DNA of 41,124 bases. It comes from an uncultured Bacilli bacterium (lineage in GTDB: Bacteria; Bacillota_I; Bacilli_A; RF39; UBA660). Location: the NCBI GenBank assembly GCA_947632455.1, contig CANRPK010000010.1, positions 1 to 41,124 of the forward strand. The letters run 5' to 3'. Numbering within the stretch: the stretch's first letter is position 1; each line of letters opens with the position of its first letter. Shown piece after piece: positions 1 through 7,571 of the stretch. The notes beneath the pieces were generated by a model. That model saw nothing but the letters and a program-made list of their open reading frames with translations, was not told where the DNA came from and did no database searches. The position numbers and the translations under genes are program-made.

Positions 1-28
1 AAGTAAAAGAAATTTTGGAGGTGGCAAT

Positions 29-190
29 ATGGCAAAGAAAGTTACAACAAAAAAACCTTTAACAGGTAATAAAAGAAGTCATGCTTTAAACGCAACAAAA
101 ATGAAACAAAAACCTAATATTCAAAAGAAAACTATTGATGGAACTAAAGTTAGAATTAGTGCTAGAGAAGCAAGAACTATTGAAAAATAG
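29..190 (+). CDS. rpmB: 50S ribosomal protein L28
   Basis: A 53-residue basic protein that binds 23S rRNA in the large ribosomal subunit. The sequence shows the L28 core: KKPLTGNKRSHALNATK followed by KPNIQKK, then a C-terminal VRISAREART. The start is fixed by GGAGG at 17-21, placed just upstream of the ATG. It is slightly shorter than usual L28 proteins and lacks the N-terminal cysteine found in zinc-binding versions. It lies at the window edge, so its promoter and any upstream neighbours are not visible. A hairpin at 214-238 followed by a T-run ends the transcript. Confidence 0.93.
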   Translation: MAKKVTTKKPLTGNKRSHALNATKMKQKPNIQKKTIDGTKVRISAREARTIEK

Positions 191-213
191 TTTTTAGAAT
201 AAAATATTTTTAT

Positions 214-244
214 TCACCTATAATATTGATATAGGTGATTTTTT
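214..244 (+). terminator. rpmB terminator that also carries the next gene's SD
   Basis: Perfect inverted repeat TCACCTATA (214-222) and TATAGGTGA (230-238) with a 7-nt loop, followed by TTTTTT at 239-244. This is a typical intrinsic terminator for rpmB. The 3' arm contains AGGTGA, which is also the SD of the gene starting at 245, so one element both ends rpmB and can hide the next ribosome binding site. Confidence 0.75.
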
Positions 245-766
245 ATGGATTTAAAAAAGTGGAAAATATTTAGTATTTTTGCTATATTTGGAATTAGTGC
301 CTTATTACATTTTATTTATGTATGGTTTCCTTGTTATTTTACTACCCTATTTTTTCCCGTTAATGAAAGTATTTGGGAACATAATAAAATTATTATTGGT
401 TCCTTTTTAATATGGGCAATTATAGAAAAAATATTTTTAAAAAAGCAACATAATATTATATTTTCAGAATTTATTGGGAGTGTTTTATGTGCTTTTATTG
501 TTATGAGTGTTTTTACTCCAATATTTTTTCTAATTTTAAAAACTAAAGATAATATGATAGTTACTTTTATAGTTTTTTTCTTAGCTATTCTAATTAGTCA
601 GTTTGTTAGTTATAAAATTATGAATAAGTCTTTGAATAATAATTTAGATAATTTTGCAATATATATGTTTGTTTGGATTATTATTTTAAATATTAATTTA
701 ACTTACTTTCCTTTAAAAACAGGAATATTTTTTGATTATAATAAAAAGATATTTGGGATTCCCTAA
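245..766 (+). CDS. DUF6512-like integral membrane protein
   Basis: A 173-residue hydrophobic protein with about five membrane segments, near residues 8-30, 48-65, 75-98, 104-122 and 138-160. The stretch FFPVNESIWEHNK after the first helix matches my memory of the DUF6512 family (PVNES-WEH), whose function is unknown. The start follows AGGTGA at the usual distance, although that SD sits in the 3' arm of the upstream terminator hairpin. It converges on the pilin-like gene that ends at 774 and shares a bidirectional terminator with it. The function cannot be predicted from the sequence. Confidence 0.7.
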   Translation: MDLKKWKIFSIFAIFGISALLHFIYVWFPCYFTTLFFPVNESIWEHNKIIIGSFLIWAIIEKIFLKKQHNIIFSEFIGSVLCAFIVMSVFTPIFFLILKTKDNMIVTFIVFFLAILISQFVSYKIMNKSLNNNLDNFAIYMFVWIIILNINLTYFPLKTGIFFDYNKKIFGIP

Positions 767-775
767 ATATCTTTT
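743..775. terminator. Bidirectional terminator between convergent genes
   Basis: AAAAGATATTTGGG (744-757) and CCCTAAATATCTTTT (761-775) form a long stem with one bulged base and a tiny ATT loop, flanked by A and T runs. It overlaps the stop codons of both convergent genes, so it can end transcription in either direction. Confidence 0.8.
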
Positions 776-2042
776 ATTTAATACCACAAGTTCCAGGACT
801 ATATACACCTAATATAGTTAGAATAAATCTAATTATTATTGGTAATAAGAAGATAATAACCGCGATTATAAATCTTTTAATAGCTTTTTGGGTGCATTTT
901 TTTATTTCATCTTGATTATTAGATGCTATAGCTTTAGTAAAATCAATTATGGTTAAAACAAGTAATAAAACAATAGCAATATATTTCATAATATTAAAGG
1001 CAAATTGTAAATAATATGCTGGAGTACCATTTGTTTTAGGATTACCTAGAATACTATCACAATCATTAGCATTATAATCATTGGGATCTTGATAGCCACC
1101 AGTATTTGGGGATAAACTAGTTTCAGTACAAGCACTATAATTATCTGGTGAAGCACTATATATATAAAAAGCAGTTGTTTGTGCGACTTTGCGACATTCT
1201 AAATAAATATTATCAATAGTGGATAAATTATTATAAATTGTTTCATCTTGAACTTTAAAACCATAATTAGTAAAATTTACGCCACCCGTTGAAGTTTGAT
1301 AAACAATATTAGATAGATCAGAATTAAGAGATACTCCAAGATAATTACTACCGGTTGTCGTTTTACCTATTTCAAAATATACATTTTGTTTGCCATCAGG
1401 TAAAGGAACATTTTGTTTAGAATAATGATAACATTCACTTGCATCAGGTTTCTTACAAGTATTTTGGTCATTACCACCTATAATTGAAGTTGATGTAGGT
1501 CTAAAATTTATGATACCTCCTTCTGGTTGCATACCTTTAAAATATCTAAACCGAGTTATTATAGCTGGAAGATTACTATCATAATCATAAAATTCTTCAG
1601 TATAGGCATGTATCTCTGTAGGACATGTGCCATTTTCTTTATAGTAGTTATAAAAATCTTCGCCATTGAAATTTGATAATCTATATAAATATAATTTTTG
1701 AGCATCACGTTTTAATTCTTCATCGCCTAAAGTATATTTCTTATCATAAAATGTATTGTAGCCACGATTATTAATGCTATATTGTAAAAGAAAGCTATTA
1801 TCTGAGCCGTCTAAAATTCTAATATCTAACTCATTTATACCAGTCTTTTCTTTAATTGTATCATCGGCGTCAATATAATATTTAGGGCAAGCAATACTAG
1901 TATATTTACCTACAGTTCTAGTTGCATAATCTTTTGTATTTAAGGTATTTTTTTCTAATGAAAAAATATTTTCATCCATTGTATTTTTAGTAAAACCAGT
2001 ACATAACAATAATATTATGGGTATTATAAATAATTTCTTCAT
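774..2042 (-). CDS. Secreted ectodomain protein with C-terminal T4SS pilin-like domain (copy D)
   Basis: 422 residues. It starts with a signal peptide (MKKLFIIPIILLLCTGFT), followed by a large polar, cysteine-containing ectodomain of about 320 residues that I do not recognise. It ends in two hydrophobic helices near residues 350-372 and 395-418, joined by a basic loop (NNQDEIKKCTQKAIKR). This helix-loop-helix end with FTKAI resembles VirB2/TrbC-type pilins (Pfam T4SS_pilin). The last 95 residues are almost identical to the protein at 9022-9999, including 98 identical nucleotides at the 3' end, whereas the ectodomains differ. The predicted topology is ectodomain outside, anchored by the C-terminal hairpin. 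Whether it polymerises into a pilus or is only anchored is unknown. It ends at a bidirectional terminator. Confidence 0.75.
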   Translation of the reverse strand: MKKLFIIPIILLLCTGFTKNTMDENIFSLEKNTLNTKDYATRTVGKYTSIACPKYYIDADDTIKEKTGINELDIRILDGSDNSFLLQYSINNRGYNTFYDKKYTLGDEELKRDAQKLYLYRLSNFNGEDFYNYYKENGTCPTEIHAYTEEFYDYDSNLPAIITRFRYFKGMQPEGGIINFRPTSTSIIGGNDQNTCKKPDASECYHYSKQNVPLPDGKQNVYFEIGKTTTGSNYLGVSLNSDLSNIVYQTSTGGVNFTNYGFKVQDETIYNNLSTIDNIYLECRKVAQTTAFYIYSASPDNYSACTETSLSPNTGGYQDPNDYNANDCDSILGNPKTNGTPAYYLQFAFNIMKYIAIVLLLVLTIIDFTKAIASNNQDEIKKCTQKAIKRFIIAVIIFLLPIIIRFILTILGVYSPGTCGIK

Positions 2043-2126
2043 TAAAATACCTACCTTCTTATAAAAAGAATACCTTTTTTTAAAATTAATGTCAAGGTAT
2101 TATAAAATATTATTCTACTCTTCTAT

Positions 2127-3335
2127 CTATTTTTTTAGTAATACGCAAAAACTTTCTAAATGGTATGTATAACTAAACATATCTAAAATCTTATATTCTG
2201 TTATGGTATAATTATCTTCTAATAATTTTAAATCTCTTATTAATGTATTTATATCACATGATATATAAATTATTTTATTTGGTAATTTATTTTTTATAAA
2301 GTTTAAAGTATTTTTATCTAAGCCTTTTCTTGGGGGATCAACAATTAATGTATCAAAAGAAATATTAATTTTATTTACTAATTTTGATGCATCACCTAAG
2401 AAAAATTTAATGTTATTTTGGTTATTTATTTTAGCATTAAATATGCCATTTAAAACAGCATTTTTGATTATTTCAATACTATAGACATATGATGCTTTAG
2501 TACTTGCAATAAGACTTAAAGTACCTACCCCACTATATAAATCTAATACTTTAGATGAGGGAGTAATATTGTCTTTAATTAGTTTAAATAATTCTTCGGT
2601 AATATAATTATTTACTTGAAAAAAAGAATCATAACTTACTTTAAATAAAAAATTATAGAGACGTTCATAATAAAAATTATTGCCATATATTGTTTTATTA
2701 TTATATACTATACCAATTAATTTTATTTTAGATTTTAACGCTATTATATCTATATCATAATTAGGATTAGAAGATTCTATAATTAGTAATACTTCATTAT
2801 TTTTATTAGTTCTAATAGTTAAAAAGCCATCTTGAAGATTTAGATACTTATAATTTTTTATGGTTTCATTAATAGTTTTATTAGCTATCATGCATTCTTT
2901 AATGGCAATTAATTTATGAGTTTTTTCTTCATAAAAGCCTATTTTACCATCAACTATTTTTAAACTTATTTTATTGCGATAATTAAAATTTTGTTTATTT
3001 TCTACGATAGAAATATTATTTACTTCTAATTTATTTTTTTGAAATAATGATTGAACTTTATTTTTCTTAAAAGTTAAAGTGTCTTCATAATTATAAAATA
3101 AAAGTTGACAGCCTCCACATTCATTAAAGTAAGGACATGGACTATTTTGGCGATGAATGCTTCTTTTTTGATAATTTAATACTTCAGCTTCACTATAATT
3201 CTTTTTAGATTTGATTATTTTTATATCGACTATTTCTTCAGGTAAAGCGTTTTTAATAAAAATAACTTTATTATCTATATGAGCAATACCACGGCCAAAA
3301 CTATCTAAAGATTCAATTAAAATATTTTGATACAT
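2127..3335 (-). CDS. 23S rRNA (uracil-5)-methyltransferase, RlmD/TrmA family
   Basis: 402 residues. SAM-dependent m5U methyltransferase acting on rRNA or tRNA in the cytoplasm. An N-terminal TRAM-like segment is followed by the iron-sulfur ligands (CPYFNECGGCQLL) near residue 70. The C-terminal Rossmann domain has VLDLYSGVGTLSL for SAM binding, then VDPPRKGLD and ISCDINTLIRDL, the latter carrying the catalytic cysteine. I chose the ATG at 3335 because AGGTGA lies upstream of it. A GTG nine bases further upstream is part of that SD. The exact target (U747 or U1939 type) cannot be told from the sequence. This housekeeping-type gene sits inside the pilin-like region, flanked by a pseudogene scrap and the copy D surface protein. 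Confidence 0.9.
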   Translation of the reverse strand: MYQNILIESLDSFGRGIAHIDNKVIFIKNALPEEIVDIKIIKSKKNYSEAEVLNYQKRSIHRQNSPCPYFNECGGCQLLFYNYEDTLTFKKNKVQSLFQKNKLEVNNISIVENKQNFNYRNKISLKIVDGKIGFYEEKTHKLIAIKECMIANKTINETIKNYKYLNLQDGFLTIRTNKNNEVLLIIESSNPNYDIDIIALKSKIKLIGIVYNNKTIYGNNFYYERLYNFLFKVSYDSFFQVNNYITEELFKLIKDNITPSSKVLDLYSGVGTLSLIASTKASYVYSIEIIKNAVLNGIFNAKINNQNNIKFFLGDASKLVNKINISFDTLIVDPPRKGLDKNTLNFIKNKLPNKIIYISCDINTLIRDLKLLEDNYTITEYKILDMFSYTYHLESFCVLLKK

Positions 3336-3698
3336 ATTATTCACCTACTTCAATGAATTTATTTAAAAAAAGATGTTGTAGTAGTCTTAAAAGCTTGTTT
3401 TAAAACATCAGCATCATTTATTTAAGTTTTTACTTAGGATTAATCTTGTAACCAATTCTACTATATTTAGTCTTAACCAAATATCTTGAGTTATAAATGG
3501 TTATTGGACGCACACCTATAGTGTCTCTCACGTTCGCACCGTCCAAGTAGCCATCATCACGCACACGGAACACGGCTGCCCAGCCTTCGGGATTATAGTG
3601 ATACGAAAAATGTAACTACTCGTTTTAGATTAACCCTTTAAATTATATCATACATTATTTTTTTATTAAATATAGTAAAATGATGTTGCTTTTCAACA
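3336..3698. other. 363-bp gap between surface operon and methyltransferase gene
   Basis: Apart from the pseudogene remnant at 3430-3615 and the terminator arm starting at 3677, this stretch is AT-rich and shows no intact gene. The part at 3336-3429 probably contains the promoter of the minus-strand methyltransferase gene, but I could not single out a convincing -35/-10 pair. Confidence 0.6.
3430..3615 (-). pseudogene. GC-rich remnant of a surface-protein C-terminus
   Basis: The minus strand holds an open stretch of 61 codons, from after an in-frame TAG at 3616-3618 to TAA at 3430-3432, without a start codon. The translation includes NPEGWAAVFRVRDDGYLDG followed by a GVRP motif. Secreted and phage-borne proteins of gut bacteria often end with such GVRP segments, so this reads as the C-terminal scrap of a larger gene. 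Roughly 3510-3595 is clearly GC-rich against surroundings that are mostly A/T, which suggests import or a different mutational history. The last 20 codons have the local AT bias. No homologous intact gene is present in the window. Confidence 0.6.
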
Positions 3699-3705
3699 TC
3701 ATTTT
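3677..3705 (-). terminator. Terminator of the TrbL-like operon
   Basis: AAAATGATGTTG (3677-3688) and CAACATCATTTT (3694-3705) form a perfect 12-bp stem with a CTTTT loop. The TGA stop of the upstream minus-strand gene (3699-3701) lies inside the stem. The T-run on the minus strand side is short, so termination strength is uncertain. Confidence 0.7.
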
Positions 3706-4376
3706 CTGCTTTGATATATTTCTCGCGCTTTTATAAAGGATAATTCAGTTTTTATGTTAATAGCGAGTGTACGTAATTTTTCAACATATGCTAAAGCTTG
3801 AGGATCATGAGCTTGTAATTTTTGACCATTTTCTCCTAAAACTTCATTAATGTTTATGGGTTCACCAATTAAATCTTTTAAATCAGCATATTTTTTTTGC
3901 AATGAATTAATAACCATTGCTTCAGTATACACTAATAAAGCATTATCAACATAAGCATTTTCTTTAGCAATAGTAATTAACATATTTAAATTATTTATGG
4001 TTTTTAAGCATTCCATAAGAATATTTAAATTCTGAGGAGTAACTTTTAAATCTAAATCAGTTATTTCTTTTTTGATGGCTAATCTAAATGAATTATTTGC
4101 ATCTATTCCTTTTTTTTGATATTCGGAGAATATTTTATTAATTCGACCAAATTTATAAGCATCAACTAATTGAGCGTTTCCACCTAAATTATAGACTTTA
4201 AATTCTTCTTGGACCATATCGCATATAAATTTAGATTGTTCAGGACTATCATTCCATATTTGTTCTATCTTATCTAAGCTGGGAGTTAATTGTTCCATGG
4301 CTTCTTTTTTACGGGCATTTAACCCATCAACATCATAAGCCCAATCATGTATACCTCTTTTTATCTTATCAAACAT
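3699..4376 (-). CDS. Soluble helical partner of the TrbL-like protein, function unknown
   Basis: 225 residues without signal peptide or membrane segment, rich in charged residues and predicted helical throughout. I do not recognise a domain. Its start codon overlaps the stop of the TrbL/VirB6-like gene by one base (TAATG arrangement on the minus strand), so the two are translationally coupled and probably work together at the inner face of the membrane. The N-terminus (MFDKIKRGIHDWAYDVDGLNARK) is amphipathic and could touch the membrane or the channel protein's cytoplasmic tail. The gene ends in TGA within a terminator hairpin, which argues for the standard genetic code. Confidence 0.7.
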   Translation of the reverse strand: MFDKIKRGIHDWAYDVDGLNARKKEAMEQLTPSLDKIEQIWNDSPEQSKFICDMVQEEFKVYNLGGNAQLVDAYKFGRINKIFSEYQKKGIDANNSFRLAIKKEITDLDLKVTPQNLNILMECLKTINNLNMLITIAKENAYVDNALLVYTEAMVINSLQKKYADLKDLIGEPININEVLGENGQKLQAHDPQALAYVEKLRTLAINIKTELSFIKAREIYQSRK

Positions 4377-6598
4377 TATTTTTTATCCTCTTTCTTAGCA
4401 TATCTACTACGTTCAATTTCACGACCAGAAATAGCTGATAATTCAATTTTAGCATTAGAGTCTAACTTATCTAGAGCATCAAGGTAATCTAATGCGGATT
4501 GTTCACCATTTTTTAGGTCTGCTACAAATTGATTATAAACATTTCTATCTGCTAAATTTTGATATTTTTTAATGCTTGCTTTAACTTCAGGACTTATATC
4601 TTTTAAATTATCAATATTTAAGAAATCAATTTCACCAAATTTAGCTTGAGTTTGTTGTAATTCAAGAACTTTACCAGCAATAGCTGCGGCTTTGCCAGAT
4701 CTTTGAATAGCTTTTGCTTGACTATCTACTAAATCTTTTGCTATAGCTTCTTTTTCTTGAGCTTGTGCTAAGCCAGTCGCATAATCTGTATTATATCTGT
4801 TTCTAAAAGCGTCTTCGGCTTGTTTAGTAGCGGCTGTTTCATTAGCTCCGGCTGCAATAGCTGCCATTTTAGTTTTAGCATAGAAATCTTCCATAGCTTG
4901 TCTAGCCGCAGAAGCATTACTAGCCTCTTCTTTAGCTTTAATATATCCAGGATCTTTCTTCCACAAATCTTGCATTGTGCCAACTAATGAGCCAATAGCA
5001 TTGATAGCTTCTTTTGTTCTTGCATCGGCCGTTGGATCTGAACCGGATGCTCCAGCCCATTCACGAACTCCTTGTTCCATTTTATTAAATCTGTATCCGG
5101 CAAGTTTATTACTTCTAGCTCTGTAATGTAGTTCGCTTTCACCTTCTTGTCTTTCAAAAGTTTGCTCATTATATGCGGCTTTTTCTCTTTTTCGAGTTTC
5201 TTTATCAGCCTGACGTTGTCTTTGTCTATTAATTACATCTTCAACAGATGACCTTGTATTTGATTTTATATCTTTAACGCCTTTATATTCTTTATTAGCA
5301 GCATTGTACGCACTTTTCCCTCCACCTAAGATAGCATTTTTAACACGATTAAATCCTGTCTTATAGTTTTTATCAGATTCCGGAGTTTGATTAAAGGCTC
5401 TAACTGCTCCAGTTGTAAGAGCTCCCATAGCTCCTAAACTAAGCATTGCACTTCCTAGAACATTATATTTACCACCATCTAGGCCAGTTATTTCTTTAAG
5501 TAAAGCGGGGGCTTGTTTAATAAACATAATTATTCCGACTATAATAAACATCTGAGCAAATAATCCAATAACAATACCACCATTTTCTCCACTTGATGAT
5601 ATAAAGGCTCCAAGGACGTTTACATTATTAAGAACTATCTTTATTAATAAAACGGAAAAATATAATATAGCTAACCTTATAAATACTTCAGCAAAAGTAG
5701 ACAATGTAGCTTTTATCCAATTACTAAAAATTTTATTACCCTGTTCATTTGGTAATATTCTACTTAATATTGGTAAAGGAGCCATTAATTCATAAACAGC
5801 TAATTTAATGGTTCTAATAGCTATATCAAAGCAATAAGAAATTAAAACAAATAATGTAAAAGCTCCAGCGACTGTGGAAATTATAAAATAATAAGTTAAA
5901 TCTTTATTTACTACATTAGATGCTAAATCAGTTATATAAAAGAGATTTCGATTTTTTATTATTTCCCAAAAATTCCGAAATGATTTATCTGTTTGGCCAT
6001 CTAAAGCGGCAGAGTCAATAGTTACACTTGAACAATCATACCCACGAGGATATTCCTCAGTAATAGCACCCTTATATTCACAATCATCATAATTTTCATG
6101 TAAAAATGCTTCTAAGACCCCTGTTGCCATGGTCATTCCACCTTGAGAAATTGTATCTTTTGAAGAATCACCTGTAGAACTGGTATCTCCTAAAATTATT
6201 TTGCCTAAAGTATTTGCTTCTAATAAAGAAGTTTGAAAAGCTCTAGCATAACTAAATATCATAGGTATTAAGGCAATTAATACAACGGATATTACAACAT
6301 CGCCAATAATCTTAATTGGGGATTTTTTACCTTTAAAAGCTTCATCGGGATTTATCATAGATTTTAATAAAGAATAAGCGACTAAAAACAAGACTACAAC
6401 ACCAATAATTATATATACACGTCCAACAAAAGCTGTAACTTCATCGCTATTATTTAAAATATCAACATTACATAATGTCATGATTATTTGATATACCCAA
6501 TTTATTAATGAATATACTAAAGCATCTATAAATAACAATATCCCTACGAAAAAGGTTGCTATTGTTTCAAGTATTTCTTGAACTAATCCTATTAGCAT
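4376..6598 (-). CDS. TrbL/VirB6-like polytopic membrane protein with long cytoplasmic tail
   Basis: 740 residues. The first about 410 contain roughly seven membrane segments, near residues 5-40, 57-82, 96-118, 238-262, 300-328, 345-368 and 385-410. A cysteine-bearing loop at about 120-235 is predicted to be outside. The stretch with VYELMAPLPILSRILP followed by FSNWIKATLSTFAEVFIRLA is typical of TrbL/VirB6 proteins of Gram-positive conjugation systems, which form the inner channel of type IV secretion. Residues 415-740 are hydrophilic, alanine- and lysine-rich and likely coiled coil, an unusually long tail for this family. It sits between a pilin-like gene (gap 31 bp) and a soluble partner (1-bp overlap). 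No VirB4/VirD4 ATPase, relaxase or peptidoglycan hydrolase is nearby, so this is an incomplete or dispersed system. Confidence 0.75.
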   Translation of the reverse strand: MLIGLVQEILETIATFFVGILLFIDALVYSLINWVYQIIMTLCNVDILNNSDEVTAFVGRVYIIIGVVVLFLVAYSLLKSMINPDEAFKGKKSPIKIIGDVVISVVLIALIPMIFSYARAFQTSLLEANTLGKIILGDTSSTGDSSKDTISQGGMTMATGVLEAFLHENYDDCEYKGAITEEYPRGYDCSSVTIDSAALDGQTDKSFRNFWEIIKNRNLFYITDLASNVVNKDLTYYFIISTVAGAFTLFVLISYCFDIAIRTIKLAVYELMAPLPILSRILPNEQGNKIFSNWIKATLSTFAEVFIRLAILYFSVLLIKIVLNNVNVLGAFISSSGENGGIVIGLFAQMFIIVGIIMFIKQAPALLKEITGLDGGKYNVLGSAMLSLGAMGALTTGAVRAFNQTPESDKNYKTGFNRVKNAILGGGKSAYNAANKEYKGVKDIKSNTRSSVEDVINRQRQRQADKETRKREKAAYNEQTFERQEGESELHYRARSNKLAGYRFNKMEQGVREWAGASGSDPTADARTKEAINAIGSLVGTMQDLWKKDPGYIKAKEEASNASAARQAMEDFYAKTKMAAIAAGANETAATKQAEDAFRNRYNTDYATGLAQAQEKEAIAKDLVDSQAKAIQRSGKAAAIAGKVLELQQTQAKFGEIDFLNIDNLKDISPEVKASIKKYQNLADRNVYNQFVADLKNGEQSALDYLDALDKLDSNAKIELSAISGREIERSRYAKKEDKK

Positions 6599-6629
6599 TA
6601 ACTACCATTCCTTTCTTTTTATTTAATTA

Positions 6630-7475
6630 TTAATCGTCTAAGATGGTACCACTACATTTGGTTGGATTTAACATACAGTAAGTACAATACCCAAATGAAC
6701 CATTTTGTTCATCATATACTTTTTCACCACCAATAAATTTTATAGCAAAGTTTAAGATGGTTGGTAATAAAAAGATAACAAAGCCAGCGATTACACGAAT
6801 AATCAAAGATTTGGCTGATTTTTTTATTTCATCATCTTTATTAGCAATGACTGCCTTGCCAAAATCAATACTACCTAAAACTATAATTATTATTGGAACT
6901 GCTATCTTTGCTACAAATATGGCCCACCCAATGCTACGGAAAGTGCCTTTTACTGAATTACGATTGCATAAATTTGAAGCTTCAGTATCAGGATTTTGAG
7001 TTTGAGGTAGATTTGGAGTACTTGGATCGCTTGGATTATTCGGTGTTGTGGGATTAGTTCCACCTGGGGTAGTAGGATCATCTAAATATTCATTATCAGA
7101 TTTGGAAACATTTAAATTAAAAGTATATGTTCCCTCTTCTGTATTAGCGTAACTGCCATTATTAGTTGGGGATATTTCCTTAATATATGGATTACTTGCT
7201 GCATCAAAGTGACCAAAAACATAAATTTTTTTAGTTCTAGTACAATCATATACTGAGCCATTTATATAATTATTTGGTTGCAATTTATTATTAACTATAC
7301 TGGAATTATTAAAAGTACATGTTACTTTAGAACTAGTTACTGTACATTCAATGGAATTTTTGCTTAAAAATGTCCCGTTTTCGTATACACAAGTTATTTG
7401 AGGTTCTGCGTACACTATATTGATTTTTAGGATATATAATATAATTAGGAATATAACATATTTTGTACTTCTCAT
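6630..7475 (-). CDS. Secreted Pro/Thr-linker protein with T4SS pilin-like domain (copy C)
   Basis: 281 residues. Signal peptide (YVIFLIILYILKINIVYA), a short beta-rich cysteine-containing ectodomain to about residue 130, a proline/threonine/asparagine-rich linker (NPTTPNNPSDPSTP) to about 165, then two hydrophobic helices around 180-205 and 222-245 with the loop NKDDEIKKSAKSL. The helix pair with IDFGKAV matches the VirB2/TrbC-like pilin hairpin. Unlike copies A, B and D it continues with a cysteine-rich tail (YCTYCMLNPTKC). I chose the ATG at 7475, since the ATG at 7487 forms part of the GGAGGAG SD. It is the first gene of the operon with the TrbL-like protein, which supports a joint role. 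Confidence 0.75.
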   Translation of the reverse strand: MRSTKYVIFLIILYILKINIVYAEPQITCVYENGTFLSKNSIECTVTSSKVTCTFNNSSIVNNKLQPNNYINGSVYDCTRTKKIYVFGHFDAASNPYIKEISPTNNGSYANTEEGTYTFNLNVSKSDNEYLDDPTTPGGTNPTTPNNPSDPSTPNLPQTQNPDTEASNLCNRNSVKGTFRSIGWAIFVAKIAVPIIIIVLGSIDFGKAVIANKDDEIKKSAKSLIIRVIAGFVIFLLPTILNFAIKFIGGEKVYDEQNGSFGYCTYCMLNPTKCSGTILDD

Positions 7476-7536
7476 AAACTCCTCCATATAAAAATATTTT
7501 TAAAATTTACCATAATAAATATAACATACTTTACAT

Positions 7537-7567
7537 AAAAAAACTAGTTTTTATTACTAAAAACTAA
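7537..7567 (-). terminator. Terminator of the copy B surface gene
   Basis: On the minus strand TTAGTTTTTA and TAAAAACTAG form a 10-bp stem (forward 7544-7553 and 7558-7567) with a four-base loop, followed by a run of seven T. Confidence 0.75.
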
Positions 7568-7571
7568 TTAT

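Noticed and set aside
774-2042. Copy D signal peptide as a lipoprotein signal
   Set aside because: The cysteine in LLLCTG lacks the small residue needed at position -1 for a lipobox; a normal signal peptide is more likely.
3480-3620. The GC-rich block as a structured non-coding RNA or riboswitch
   Set aside because: The minus strand reads through as a coherent protein end (DGYLDG, GVRP) with sensible codons, so a gene remnant explains it better.
3677-3705. Use of genetic code 4 (TGA as tryptophan), as in mollicutes
   Set aside because: The genes ending at 3699 and 28326 stop with TGA inside terminator stems, and visible tryptophans use TGG, so TGA is a stop here.
4768-5169. Two short open frames inside the TrbL-like gene on the same strand
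   Set aside because: They are in another frame of a clear long gene, have no SD and no recognisable protein.
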